From: Ananas comosus
Lineage: Eukaryota; Streptophyta; Magnoliopsida; Poales; Bromeliaceae
Reading direction: 5' to 3'
NCBI RefSeq assembly: GCF_001540865.1
Contig: NC_033640.1
Coordinates: forward strand, 7,665,306-7,729,305
Length of the DNA stretch: 64,000 bases
In this document: positions 1 to 13,050 of the stretch, piece by piece
How positions within the stretch are numbered: the first letter of the stretch is position 1
How the letters are laid out: each line of letters starts with the position of its first letter
The notes under the pieces: generated by a model
What the model saw: the letters and a program-made list of their open reading frames with translations, nothing else
What the model was told of the DNA's origin: nothing
The model's database searches: none
Position numbers and translations under genes: made by a program

Positions 1-2405
1 TGCATGATAAGAAAAATTATACCGAACCTCAGACCAGTCGCTTCCCATTCGTACAGGAAACGTTTGATCATCCTCAGTAAGTAAGTTTTCTAAAAAGACG
101 TCAATACGTAGTCATCATGTAAAACAAGATTACACCGAAGATGTAGAATTTATGAGAACACCATATCATTACATTCAGAATACCAAGCCATATACACTTA
201 AAAAAAGCGACATTGATGGTTAATCTTCTACATACCCCGAAAATCAAAAACATCGGTTTTAAACCGGAAGAAAAACGTAATCTTGAAAGATGAAGTAAAA
301 AAGAGAGAATCACCGTATAACTAAAGAGACCATACCGTGTTTAACGTCCCATAAAGAAGCTCTCTTATTATACGAGTGTAAACACTATAAGAATCGACCT
401 CCTAACTACACGACAAGTACCTTTCGTATAAAAACAAAGTGGACCTTAACTCTTTAACGTTCAAAAATACGTTAATTACTGTTAACTTTGGTTTATAATG
501 ACCTAGGACCTAGAATCTATACCGACTACATGTAGTATTTGGAAATGACGACCAACCCAATTTGGAATGTCAAAAGGAGCTCTCAGCGAAATACAGCTAA
601 ACTTGACAGACCTAGTACTGTGAAAAGGAGTAATGTACGAACTTAAGTAGATTTCTGAGAAAGAAAAGAAACAACGAGGGGGAGAACCGTGGAACACTTG
701 TATGAAATTTGACTCAAAAAAGCAACAAGGTAGTACAGGTCAACAGGTCAGGGTAGAGGGGTGAGGGGTAAGGACGGGGAAGAGTTCCACTTACGTAAAA
801 CTAATAACCAGATAGATAACTAGAAGGACAGAACAGGGGAACAGGCGAGGATAGAAAACTACGTAGTCTACTACCAATAATAATAAAAAAAGTACATAAA
901 AAATGGAAAAAATTAGTACAAGAAAAAAATAGTACGAAGGTGTGGATAAAAGGGAGTAAAGAGAAGGAGAACACTCTTTGCTTCTCTTTTCGTTTTTTTC
1001 GTGGACTCTTTTCCTTAAGGAGGGATACTAAAATAAAAAATAAACTGACACGACATGATTGTAATAAGAATACTATAATGAAGCAATTTTCCTGTAGAAA
1101 GAAAAATCATGACTATGCAACAAATGGAGGATATGTAGAATAGTAAATATTGAGACGTCATTTAATTTTGTACTGTAGACATTTTGGGAGAAGAGGTACG
1201 AATCCCCAAAAATCGATTGTCTAACGATCGACGGCGTAAATATCCTTTCATGACATGATTAATTGTGTACTTGCCTCAAGATACATTGAGTATGATAAAA
1301 AAAAGTTACACAAAATAAACAACGTATCGTTCAAGAATGCCGACATGGAACCATTGCTCCTACTTCCTCTAAAACATTACTCAGCGAGTCAAAAGATCTT
1401 AAAGTATAAGACTCATCTCTACTAAAGAAGAGTCAAGTGTTCTGATACGCATACAACGGAAGGGATAAAAGGTTACGAAGTGTACAAACTTAATATATTT
1501 CGAGAGTTATAAATCTGAATGAGTAGTAAAAAAATGTACGGTTTCGTTAAATCCTCTCGTCTAGGTAGTATGATGCAGAAGTTTACTCTTTACAATGGAG
1601 TAATCAAGTAAATACTTTATCGTAAGTATCCGTCACTTAATGTTCTCAGGTACCCTCTACCTATGTAGTAGATCATCTACAGTGTGCAGATTAGAATAGG
1701 AATATCTCACCACAAAGGCCTAAAGACCTCACCGTTTACGGCGACCTCCCGTAATAAACCAGTTTCTTAACTACACCATCAAGCGTTAACTGTGTAGATT
1801 AACGATATCAATCGTGAGACTGTTGTAAAGACGTCTTCTAAGAAGCTTACAAAAAGTGGACCCTTCGACGTAAGGAAACCATTCCTCAAACGATCGTATA
1901 TCGGACAAAACAAACAATTATGCCGACATCAATGACGATTCACAGAAACAAAACGTACGCAATTATATTGAAATTCAACAACAATTTTGTTCAAAGGTAC
2001 ACTAGAATCCAAAATATGTATCGTCACGACGTCTTTTTACCAAACCAATAATCAAGAAAGAAATCAACTACGAAAATTCAAGACTACTGAACTTTTAAAA
2101 ACGAATAATCAAAGGATGTACAAAGTCCGAAGCCTCAAGAGAGACCGAAGTCAAGTTCGGGGTAGTATAACGACGACCTCGACGTAAGGAACGGCGATTC
2201 AAGGATTTAATACTAGAAAGAAAAAAAGGATTGAAAACCGTACTCAAGGTCTGCTGTGGTAGATAATAAGTTCCATTCAGATGAATAAAGTGTTTAAACA
2301 CCAACGATTCGATCTAACCAAACATAACAAAAACTTTGTAGAGTACAAAAAGGAACGAAACGCAAGTAACGTCTACAACAGGTCGTCAACTACCTCGACA
2401 AAATT
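1..2405. CDS. Cyclin-T (P-TEFb cyclin), 3' part, mirrored
   Basis: C-forward, partial: the 5' part lies left of the window. Exons are 1-45 (ends MAWSLVSEG, donor gtaagc), 2128-2273 and 2374-2405, and phases match at both joins. The second exon encodes a stretch containing LQFKPHHIAAGAAFLAAKF, the conserved second-cyclin-fold segment of plant cyclin T. It is followed by WHEFQTTPSIIQDVVQQ and a terminal LMELF before TAA at 2403-2405. Cyclin T pairs with CDK9-type kinases (CDKC in plants) and promotes RNA polymerase II elongation. The first intron is long (about 2.1 kb) and T-rich in the corrected reading. The protein ends soon after the cyclin box, as in short cyclin-T members. The first exon's 5' limit is cut by the window edge. 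Family is fairly sure; subtype is not assigned. Confidence 0.8.
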
Positions 2406-5289
2406 TCTCTCAACGAATGTACAACATACTTTCCAAGCGATCAAGAGAAATTGTTACAAATACCAGTATTATAGTATTATAAAATTCTAGTGTTTGGGAT
2501 GGGACCCAAATCGGTGTTGGAGCCGTATGTACCGTTTAAAGATATAGTCATCGTTTACTACTCGTAAAAAATTATAAAAGTTAAAATGAGAAGGTCAAGA
2601 AAGAAATCTAAAATAGTCGATGCACGTTTACAACTATCATTCACCACAAGGTGATACATAAGAAGGTAATACTTCACCTTGGGCAAACTTTACTTATACG
2701 ACTAACTGACCCAATACCGACCCACATCGAAAATAATCAAATACTTGCGTCTACAGCACTCTAGTCAACTCGTACTACTGACTTTCCCACAAAAAAGAGT
2801 GCACTTTTGAACGAACCGGGACGTTTTACCTTCTAAACATAAAGCTAACTCGTCACTTCAAACTTTAACCTCCGTACCTAGTGTTACACATACCCGACAC
2901 TCATTGTAAGCGCTTGAACGTATGATATGCTTGAATGTTAAAGCAGGACACCTTTCGACTACGACTCAAACGCAAATACCGTGCTCGAGAGCGGTCAATA
3001 CGACTGACGTCAATAAAAAAAATGGTTTGCGCAGGATTCCAGGTTAAATCTACAGCTTGATTCACCATGCCAACATCGATCACGAGACACTCCCAAACCA
3101 GACCACTAACAGCGAACCTTTCAACTCAAAATCATACAACACTGAACACTCCAGAATCGATAGTTCCTGAAGAGTCGTTTCATCTAAGGTGACTGCTCAG
3201 TTAGTTAGGTTTGGACTTATTAATCCTTAATAACTAGCTAAATATATAGATGTCTGTAAAAAGAGTACGAAAAATTGTTTGGTTTATGGTTTTACGACGA
3301 ACTGTTCGTACTCTCCACGACTTGTCGTAACTTTGTAAAACCTCCAAAATACCCTATACAACAACCATAACTTACTATTACGCGCATACCTAACTGACTC
3401 CTCTACTCGTCAAACGTCAACTGGATCTCTTATGGACGTAATGGTTAGATGTACTCCCGGTTCATACTAAACTTAGATTATCATAAATATTTTGTACAAT
3501 TCAAGTTTCAAGTGATGGACTTAAGGTTGTCACCTATGACGATATTAACGAGGTTACTATAACCAACCAAACATTAAGACATACTTTTTGAGACAGTTAA
3601 ACGCAAGTGAACTAAAATACCCTAAATCTTTTCTCCACCTATAGAAAGACTCAAGTGACCACCCAGAGTACAAAATAACGGACCATATAGAAAAAATAAC
3701 CACAAGCTTGAACAAAGTGAAAGAATTGAAACCAAAGGAGAGAGGTTGAATTCCTAAATAGAACATTATAGAACGACTAAACTCGACATTAAGGAAACCG
3801 TGGTTGAACATTATAGATTGCTCTTACAGTAGAACACCTACAAAAACTGTGTAAACTACTAAAGCTAGTTCTCTTAAAACTAAAGTACACAAAATTCTAC
3901 ACAAAAACTAAATACGAAGACTAAAAATCAGTTAAATATCAACATCTTTCCTAGATACCGTTTTACTTACCAACCGGGGGGACAGGAAAACGCTATCACG
4001 TCTAATCAGGGACTTGAAAAGTGATTTTACTAAATCAGGAACTTGAAAGTATATAAAACGTTAATGTAGAATTGGGACAAAAAGTCAGATTCTTTTGAAC
4101 CGAATACGGTGCGACACTACTACGACAAGGTCATTTTACGGAAGAATTTAGGTTGGTGTAGAGGGCCAATAAAATTTTGACCGGTAAAATTAGTATATTA
4201 ACTGGAAAAAGAAAACAAGTAACAGCGGCACACTATTAGAGTACGACCCCACCTTAACACCTTTACCAGTACAATGTCCTTTTACGTGTGCGCATCGTGC
4301 ACCGCATTACTTGCTTGTAGCACAAAGAACTAAAACTTTTGCCCTGAGTTACTACACTAACGCTTTACATCCTTTCCAGTACTTGATTTAGAAGATCACA
4401 CTTCGAAAATACTTGATTTCATAGATCACACTTCGAATCCCTGGTCAATGACATAGTCGTCATTGATTTAGTAGACCATACATACGTCAAAAATCATTAC
4501 ACGTATAAAAGAGACTAAACTACTTGAGATCTGTTACCAGATCAGAGAAGACCCGGAAAGTTGACAATCAAAATATTAGGGGCCATATCTCATTAAACTA
4601 TTCATAAAAAATCCTCAATAACAAAGACTTACTACCGATACTACGACTCCTAACTTACTTGTAAAGACTTCGTTTTTAATAAACTTTTCCGTGTATCTTC
4701 CCAGAAATTCTAGAACTCTCTCTTACCTTACAAGTATAAATTCTTGTAAAATACGAGTAGGACAAAACACGAAGTTAAAAATGACAAATAAATTTTTAAC
4801 TTTACTCAAACACGGCTAATCTGCCGCTTCTAACTCCATACTCTACCATTTTAAATACTTACCTTTTACTCTAGCTCTTAGCCGAATCAAAGTGTGAAAA
4901 TACGTAAACTACCAATTTGTGTGACGAAATTTTACATGATGTAAGTTTACGATAAAACCAAGTTAAAGTATTAGATCTCATATTAAACATGATTAATCTT
5001 TGATTAGTATGCGTAGTGTTCTTATTATATAAACTGAGATTTACTCGAGAATGAGATACAAATTCTTCGACTAATAATTAACTGTGACGGAATTAGTGTG
5101 AACTACGTATCAATTTTTAATAGGTTTATTAAGTTATTCGTTGATAAAAATCTTCACAATTGGTGTTTGTTTGGACCACTTCCTTGAACTTTTTGTTCGA
5201 TACTTGTGGACGTTTTCGTGTAGAGTAACGTCCACGTAACAATAAGGCGTTGAAGACTCTTTTCTTTGTGAGTTTAGAGGTTTTGTTCA
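2406..5289. other. Mirrored intergenic region, cyclin-T to dirigent
   Basis: No exon chain was found in either corrected reading. The first few hundred bases after 2405 are probably cyclin-T 3' UTR. Around 3.9-4.1 kb the C-forward reading resembles repetitive plant intergenic DNA, with paired phrases of the type ttagtccctgaacttt. Two near-identical 30-bp units lie at about 4380-4440. The rest is AT-rich and featureless to me. Confidence 0.5.
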
Positions 5290-5835
5290 AATCACGACGT
5301 GCATCTGTAGCTTGAGCTTCTACGGCAGCGGCCAGAAGCCTAGCTGCCGCATCCAGAACAGCTGCTGGGTCGGCGCGCGGTCGGCCTTGCTGGGCGAGGG
5401 AGGCTGCTGGCGTTTGAGGGCACAGCAGAGCTCGTGGCGCAAGGCCGGCTGGTGGCGGTCGCACGACGGCAACATGAGGGGGGCCTCCTCGTGGTCCAAG
5501 TGGTGGTAGAGATCTCGTTACGGAAGGCAGCTGCGCACGTGCATCTTGGGGACCCGGGACGGCTGCTCGCGACTCGACTACGAGCCCGGGAGGCAGTCGC
5601 CCAGCAGCTGGTGCTGCTGCAGCGGCTTGGGCTCCCTGCAGCAGCAGTAGCGCAAGAAGCCGCTCTCGGGGCGCTGCGCCTGGCGCCTGCCCGCGCCCGG
5701 CGAGTCCCACAGCACGTCCATCTTCACGTCCACGCACTCGGAGCGTAAGAGGCTAAGCGGCCTCAAAAAGTGCCGTTTTTGTACGCCGTTTTCCTTTTCC
5801 TTACGTTTCTAGTCCAACACTTTCCTCCTCCGGTA
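5290..5835. CDS. Dirigent protein, secreted, mirrored
   Basis: R-leftward single exon, ATG at 5835-5833 and TAA at 5292-5290, 181 residues. Dirigent proteins steer stereoselective coupling of phenoxy radicals in lignan and lignin formation in the apoplast. The N-terminus has a hydrophobic signal peptide (residues 1-21, core FAFLFLLPHVFA). Family landmarks follow in order: THLHFYLHDTLSG, TSLGFGDVVVVDDPLTEGP, GRAQGFYVHAS, EYNGSTLAVVGRN (with an N-glycosylation sequon) and GGSGSFRLARGW, then a C-terminal FEFDVYVQH. Length and motif order match the family. The exon is strongly GC-rich against its AT-rich surroundings, typical of monocot intronless genes. A TATA-like stretch (actatata, R-leftward) precedes the start by about 40 bases. 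Because of the mirror error, standard gene finders would instead call spurious GC-rich frames here. Confidence 0.93.
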
Positions 5836-6982
5836 ACACAACACCTCCAGTTCCTTTGTTTTCTCATATATCACAATATCTAGAGAGAAGTGGACGTACA
5901 TTAAAATACCCGTTTAATGTGAAAAACGGGAGGTTGATTCTGCGAACTATAAAATCGAGAGCTTGAAAATCAAAAGAATGTCAAAGGCCGAGCGTGATAC
6001 TCTATGCATTATAAAATCAGGAGTTTATATAACAGAGTTATAATCATTATTAAGTAATTATGAATGAGATTTTTTAACTAAACATACTGAATTAACTTTG
6101 TCAAGTCTTAATTATGAATGAGTTTTTTTAACTAAACATACTGAATTAACTTTGTCAAGTCTTTCAAACTCGTAATTTCATATTATACGGAAAATTAAGC
6201 TCAGTTTTTAATGTTGATTAATTTTACGCTCCTGATTGCACAAGGCGGAGACCATTAAGCTCAGTCTTTAATGTTGCTTAATTTCAAACTCCTGATTCCG
6301 CAGTTAACGGAATAGCCGACTCCTGGTTTTCACATTAAATGGTATTAAAATTCATCTCTTTAATCAATAATTAATCACCTTCAAATTGACAAATGTACCT
6401 CGAAAAAGAACCACTTAATTACTTTCACTGTCGATCCTTATCAAGTTTTCATCATATTACATTGTGAAATTGATGTTGAGTATATTTTATTATATAATTA
6501 ACACCCGATACAACCAAGTTCGAAGTCAACCAATAAAAAATAAAAAAGTAAAAAAAATATAAAATATATAAAAATATAAAAAATAAAATCAAAAACAGCA
6601 TCAAACGAATTAGATATCTCTGGTGAACTGTAACCATACAAATACATATATTTCGCAAAACTAGGAAAGAAAAACCATACAAATACCTAACCGTAAATAA
6701 AAAAAACACGTTCAAATCAGGATGTTAAAATGTTACCACTAAAAAATTCTCTTCTACGTGTTTTTTTTCTTTTTTTCTTTTTTTTTTCTGTGGACTTAAG
6801 TACAACGATAAGAGGAAATTAACATGTTTTGTTTGGTTGTTTACATTAACGTTACCATTAATGTGTGGTTTACATTCATACATTGTGAATTTTGAAAGAG
6901 TATTTTATACAAGTCGTATTTACATTGTACATTTTAGAAGACAGAGACAGAGGAGACCGCGCCGCGGCTGTCTACAACCATA
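5836..6982. other. Mirrored intergenic region, dirigent to ABCG
   Basis: AT-rich DNA between the start of the dirigent gene and the stop of the ABCG gene, both read R-leftward; it should hold the dirigent promoter and the ABCG 3' UTR. Two near-identical direct repeats of about 50 bases lie at 6050-6165 (the tatgaatgag unit), and another pair around 6190-6290. A/T-only low complexity occurs at 6530-6600. No coding signal was seen. Confidence 0.5.
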
Positions 6983-9900
6983 AATACCGTCACCTCTCCA
7001 CTCTGGAAGGACCTGTCGGTCACTTAAGACTCCGACTACAGAAAAGCTGTCGCATCTGTAGAAGGAGACCTTACTACCGAAGAAGTATTCTACAAAGTGG
7101 CAGCGGCGTCGCATCTAACAAGCCTTCTCGCCCCTCCGAGAGAGAGACTTAAAGTCCTGGTCTTTCTTACGTTAGGACATCGTTTTGTCATACTCCTTGT
7201 GTTAACGGTCTAGGTCGGTGAAGCTTACCAGCTAGAAATAAGGCATTTAGGCGAGCTAATACATAAAAGGTCAGTTAAAACCTGACGGCCCGTCGTCCCC
7301 TAGCTTGAGCTCGGGCTAGTTCAGCAAGAACATCGAAGGGACATTTCACCTCTAGTAGTGGTAGCTACTGCAGTAGTAATTCTTGTTTCCTTTGGATTTA
7401 GTACAGCTTCATGTTGGCTGTTCGAATCCATTTTATAGGCTACAGTTCATACTAGGATAGCTTCTAGAAGCATAGCAGCCATGCAGTAAATAAAGCCAAA
7501 GTTAAGTTCTTAACTAACTTCTGTTAGTCTTTTTCTTTTTTTTTCTTTATTTGTTCGAAACCGGTTTAACATGAAGTGTTAGTTTTGTGTTTTAATGCGT
7601 GTATTACCTATATCTTAGATGTCAACTAACCACGATTTGGATACAACGAGTGTACATCCAAACTTTTCAGCCTCTGAAACTTACAGGTCATCAACTTTCT
7701 AACCTTTTCGAATAGAGGACCTGTATTTTTTGTGTTTCAAGCAACTTACATTTTATAATTTTATGGCAAGAGACCATCGAACTCAAAAGTCTCTATTCGT
7801 CAACAAAGCGGTTTCAAGGTGACTTCTAATTTGAACGTAAATGAGCTTGTTTTATCTTTCGGTCGATACAAAAATTCTAATGACCGTGGTATTGCTCATT
7901 AAGAATATGCCTACAAAGCGAGACGCGACTTCTTATCGATTTATGTGCCAGATAAGCAAACATTATAATCAACTTCACCGGCGTGGAGTTTAACATATAC
8001 GTCATATCAAATGAGCTTTTCTTTTTCATATGTGTTATATGTGGTTAAAACTCAAAGGTAGGACACTTTATGCCACGCATTTTGCTACATTTCCTTCGTA
8101 CAACTGTTTAATCTATTCTCATTTGGTCATCCGATTCGTTTAGCGCTTAAAAAATAGTTAGATACATTCTACACCCTCCTCGATGGACGTTACGGGTTCT
8201 GTACATACACTATATGCTTTGTCCCATCGCGGTCTTGCCGAATCCTTCTAGGCCTTCGTTCGCCTTCTTGGGCCGACAGTAGTAGTATTAAGGGACGTTT
8301 CGGTACAACGCCGTATTTGTATAGTGTTAAACCGTTACTTATTCTAAACAAATGATTTGTTATCGAGAGTGAATGTTACTGTGGACGAGGACACTAATAA
8401 GGGTAGTCCTTTAACCCGTGTTCGCTGCGCTACTAGTAGTACTCCGAGAGATGGTGGCTCTAAGGCGGTATCTCCGAATTACATTTCATCCGTATCACAA
8501 GCTTTGGCCCCGCTTTGAAGTGGTACCCCATTCGATATCTAGGTCAATTTTAGCTGTGACACTCGTTCTTTCCCTCACTCCTATCCTTTAACCTATTATA
8601 CATGTGACGTTGTGGCATTACGGGCAAGACGGAGAGCGCCCACTTGTGAAAGTAGAGAAGCTACTTCCTGCCCTTCGGAGGATATCTGTACTTCCAGTAC
8701 TTGGGCCTGTGCTTCGGAGGCGTTCTACGAGATCGGTTATACCGGCACATCGAGCAGGGGTGCAGCATTATCTACGAGGGCTGCCTGTGGCGCTCGTAAT
8801 ACATATACTAGTAGGAATCGGTCATCATTGGCATCAGAGAGCTGTACAAGTGTTTACTAGAGGAACAATCACAGGAGTCGACAAAGTTGGTTGAACGAAC
8901 CGAAGGAAATAGACTGAGACGTCATTCGGGAAGGACGTTCCATTACTCATCGCCTTTGTATTTAGTTTCAAACCAATTACGAAAGTAAAAAGTATTCGTT
9001 ATGTAGTTCACACGTTGTTAAACGTTAAGATATGTTGAAAGAGATAGCTAAGCGAGAAAGAAACTCAACCAGCACACTAAGCTCTCGTGACCGCTAACTA
9101 CGAATGACAGAATCTATAGAGAACTTCGGCAAAGGCTCGATTGTAGCGTATCAGGCTTGAGAACATGAAGAGATATTCGTAGCGGAATTACAGACTCCAA
9201 GACTTGAAGCTGTCTCCCAGACTTTCTCTAAGACGGAGGAAATGTCTTCGTTCTAATTTTTCTTTTCTTTTCTTTTCTTTTCTCTGTTTGGTTACAGTAA
9301 AAAAAACAGCATTTTATGATGGAAGTTCAACTTACGCTAATAAGATATTTTGTATTGATCTTTAGTGTCTTGTATGACGTGCGTCAAAGTTGCTAGGAAA
9401 GTCCCAGCGTCAGTGCTCCAGCTTCAGTCACAACTACGTCGCTTCCTTTACCAGTCTGCCCAAGGAAGACGATCCCGTCCCCTTAGGTCGAAGGCGTTTC
9501 TTGACATGTTTTCTGCTTTAATATACAATCCTATATGAATAGGATTGTGGTGCAATAGATTTTCTAGTTAAACGTAACGGGGTAAGTGTGCGTGCCAGCT
9601 GTACGTACAACCCCGAATCTAACCGACGCTATGGTATAATGTCTTTTTCTAATAAAGACTGTCCTATGTCGTATCCTTACCAGAGTTATACGGTCTATTT
9701 TAACACGGTGTAAGGTCTTTAATTTAGTATACGTTGTCGTCTAATGGAACCAACGGACGAACCGAAGAGGCTTTATCTGTCAGAGAGGCGGCCTGTTCTC
9801 CTTGTTCAGCAGCTTCTCGCGTTTCTGAAGCGACGACCCGACCACCTGCCTCCTCTATTGCCAGAACAACGGCAGTTCGCGGTAGACGAAATCGCAGACC

Positions 9901-11905
9901 TACTGCTTCTTCCGGCTGCGCGACAGCTCCGGCGACCACCCGAGCAGGTTCTTCTCGTCAGCCCCGGCGCAGTCTTAGAGGTCGCGCTACGACTCGGCGA
10001 AGAAGAGCGGCGGCGACTAGGGGGCGTCCACGGTTAACGGCTACCCTGCCAGCCGCGTCAGAAGGTCCGGGTCGAGGAGATAACAGGGGAGATGGCGCGC
10101 TGCGTGAAGAAGGAACGAGTACGACCTGCCGTCGGAGTCTTCACGGCTCATCCACTACCAAAGCGCGTGGCAGTCGCAGGGCTCGTCGTGTAAAAGAACA
10201 CAATGTATACGGACATTGTATGTTACTGTCAGTAAATGTCGTACTTGACTTGTTGTCTAACGTCTTAACTTAGGTAATATGGACAGTCTTAACGTCTTAA
10301 CCTTCGTCTCGTTTACAGTCTTATTATTTGTCAACTGATTTTGTCGACTTAGTTCTTTAGAGTATGTAGGTTCATTTCATTACCTCTGTTTAATTTTTAA
10401 TCAACTTAAACAGGACAATCAAGGTAATGTCGTTTAGTGACTTGTACTTCTTGTAATTAATGGAATTCCTAATATTGTAAAAGATGTGGTAAATGGTGTT
10501 AGAATATTTTTATACCTTAACCCAGTCATTTTCTTTTGTTCGTTGGATTTAATCATCTTGAGATTTCACCTTTTCAATCTCGTTTCTCATTGTTTAATTC
10601 TAACCTTCGTATAGAATGATAACTTCTCTGGGACGTAAAAACAATGTTTAAGGGGTAGACAAGAAAACTTTGATTAAGTCAGTCTTTACACTTCGATATA
10701 AAGCTTGGACTCTTGAGCCTACAGTTAGTAGTTTAAGAATCAGTTGACACAATCCATACTAGTCATTAGTTTATCTTAGAAAAATCATGGTTTAATTCTA
10801 TTTCATTGATTTTACTTCGATCCCAATATTCCCTCTATATAAAGAAACAAACAATATTTTTTTTTTTCTTTTTCTTTTTTCTTCTTTCTTTATCTTTTAA
10901 CCGTTGTATGGTGTTGGGGTATTAGGTTGGAGGAAAAAGAAGGTAACTCCTCGTGGGAGGGTGAGTTGTGTTGTAACCAAGGTTCGGAGGGATGTATATA
11001 TACATATATTAAGTTTGTACTCTCTGGTTTTACATCTCTTTAAAATCGTGTTTTACCTTCAGGGTTGTAGATAGTTACATTGTCTTTATTTCGACGTCCT
11101 CTCTCTTCCTAGAAGGTCAAAAGCGGTGCACCTGCTAAAGATGTTAAATAAACCTTTGAATATTATATTATTATTTATTTATTTATTTATTTATTTTGAC
11201 CTCTCACTGTTCTAAGACAAAGAGGATTGAATAATAAAACAAAAAGAGTGACACACAGACATTTATCCTTATGTAATGTCCACTCAACCCGGTCGAGGAC
11301 AATCCTCGAACAAATAAACAAACTCAACTTTTTCATTCGGACAATAGTCGAACAAATAATTTGACTCACTAGGCTCAAGCTTAGTTAAAGCTCAGCTTAT
11401 GCTCGACCGAGTGCTTATTACTCGATATAACTGACAGCCTAGCAACCGCGATTAGTGATTAGAGTTTTTGAACTCGCCAGTCTTTATTTGTTAGTTAAGT
11501 GAATTTCCTATATCTTTGTCACGGGTGTACAAAGCTAACACTGATCTGGATTGTTCGTGGTTCGGTAAAGCTTGTACTGAACCATCTCGGTCTGAAACGC
11601 AGTAAAGCTTGCATTAAGCCCGGTTAGACCGGAGAGCGGTGTACTGTCTTACAACCTGGATTTTAATTAAATGTATATGTCAAAGGCCCTCGTAGTGGTC
11701 GCTCCCTCAGCTCCTCCCACCTGAACGGCCTCGGCCTCCCGGGGTACTACCGGTTCTAGGCCGGCCCGTTCCGCATCGGCCACTCGGGAACTTAGTCGAA
11801 GGAGCCGCCGGCAGACGGCGGTGGCGGTGGCGGCGGCATCAACCCGTCGTGGCGTCACTCTAGAAGGGTGTGGTTCATCCGCCGGCTGCGGCGGAGGGAG
11901 CGGTA
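6983..11905. CDS. ABC transporter G half-transporter, ABCG11/12/15 clade, mirrored
   Basis: R-leftward, complete, eight exons: 11905-11698, 10990-10911, 10211-9747, 9502-9377, 9238-9107, 8933-8376, 8293-8186 and 7339-6983. Together they give 2034 nt (677 residues) with GT-AG introns and consistent phases. The nucleotide-binding domain comes first: Walker A GPSGSGKST (residues 55-63), signature ISGGEKKR (161-168), Walker B LLFLDEP (181-187) and switch histidine H219. A linker follows, then the transmembrane domain (about 300-630) and a basic tail ending KRHQPQNSLAVQEGLTSPLP, typical of the wax/cutin-exporting clade that includes Arabidopsis ABCG12/CER5. Such half-transporters dimerise in the plasma membrane and export cuticular lipids. 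A (GA)n tract at 11941-11967 sits in the leader or promoter. Family and domain order are certain; the substrate is inferred from the clade. Confidence 0.95.
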
Positions 11906-12196
11906 GATTTGGAGTGGAGGACTTAGTTAGGATACGGGGGAGAGAGAGAGAGAGAGAGAGAGAGAGGGGAAGATAGATATAGAGAGATACCGAGAAGTGA
12001 CGAGCTAGGGATGGACACTAGTATTTATGGTACTGTACTAGTATCCTCCACCACCCAAACGTAATTTCGGTTACTATCACTCTTCTCACTACATTTAGTA
12101 TATATGTGTGTGTATATCATAGTATATGATAGTGTTGAGTTTGGTGTACATCTAGTACTAGTACCGAAAACGTTTCATCCTTTTTCTCAGTTTCCA

Positions 12197-12198
<2 letters not shown>

Positions 12199-12244
<46 letters not shown>
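12199..12244. repeat. (TA)n microsatellite, left flank of MITE
   Basis: An uninterrupted AT dinucleotide run directly abutting the terminal repeat of the 12245-12788 element. Its continuation at 12787-12826 on the other side shows the element sits within a TA tract. Confidence 0.95.
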
Positions 12245-12247
<3 letters not shown>

Positions 12248-12783
12248 ACGCCGATGATACGATAGCCTTCGTGCTTCAGAAGGCACGAAGGTCGAGCAAA
12301 AGCTACAACGCTGAAAGCTTAGCAGCTAGCCGAGGCAATTTAAAGTAGATCTCATAAACCTCATGGATTTTTTATTTAAAATAATAAAAAGCTATAGTAA
12401 ATGGATCACTAGCTTACTCGAGTTTTAGTTGTTTAAAGTTATCAGCATCACTCGGCAAACGTTCAAATTGCCACATCTTTATAGGTTTAATGCACTTTAA
12501 AACTATCTTTTAAGAAATATGATATATTTTGTTCTAGTTATAGAAACTAAATTTTAAAATTACAGTATAATAATGTAAAACATTCTAAAAATAAAAGTCG
12601 GCAACTAAAACTCGGGGAAGTAAGTGATCCGTTTACTATAGCATTTTAGTATTTTAAATAAAAGATCCATGAAGTTTATAAGATCTAGTTCAAATTGCCT
12701 TGGCTAGTTGCTAAGTTTTCAGCGTTGTAGCTTTTGTTCGACCTTCGTGCCTTCCGAGGCACGAAGGCCATCGTATCATCGGA

Positions 12784-12788
<5 letters not shown>
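12245..12788. mobile_element. Terminal-inverted-repeat MITE inside (TA)n, mirrored copy
   Basis: About 540 bases flanked on both sides by (TA)n. The ends form a long inverted repeat: the left end (from 12245, gtcacgccgatgatacgata...) pairs with the right end (...tatcatcggagtgat to 12788) over roughly 100 bases. After in-place complementation the left end reads cagtgcggctactatgctat and runs on to phrases such as gatcggctccgttaaattt, matching the normal-orientation copies at 49084-49620 and 60797-61330. Non-autonomous, no coding capacity. The preference for TA tracts suggests a TA target site. Superfamily not assigned. Confidence 0.85.
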
Positions 12789-12831
<43 letters not shown>

Positions 12832-12861
12832 GTGATCTTACTCTAGGTTCCAAGACGTATA

Positions 12862-12862
<1 letters not shown>

Positions 12863-12902
<40 letters not shown>
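12863..12902. repeat. (CT)n microsatellite
   Basis: An uninterrupted CT dinucleotide tract of about 40 bases, just right of the 12245-12788 element and its flanking TA tract. Confidence 0.9.
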
Positions 12903-12903
<1 letters not shown>

Positions 12904-13015
12904 CAAATGAACCTCTCTTAACTTCTCCGTAAATTCTGTAACTCAACAACCACCAACCTCTCATCCGGAATGTACCCCTACCCTCTCTCCACAGAAATAG
13001 ACCTTATAACAACCA

Positions 13016-13050
<35 letters not shown>

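Noticed and set aside
5129..5748. Long GC-rich open frames on both strands as written
   Set aside because: They overlap the dirigent gene in false polarity; their Ala/Arg/Pro-rich translations match nothing, while the mirrored reading gives a complete dirigent protein.
9724..10273. 179-residue Arg/Ser/Thr-rich frame
   Set aside because: It is the plain-complement shadow of the ABCG nucleotide-binding exon at 9747-10211.
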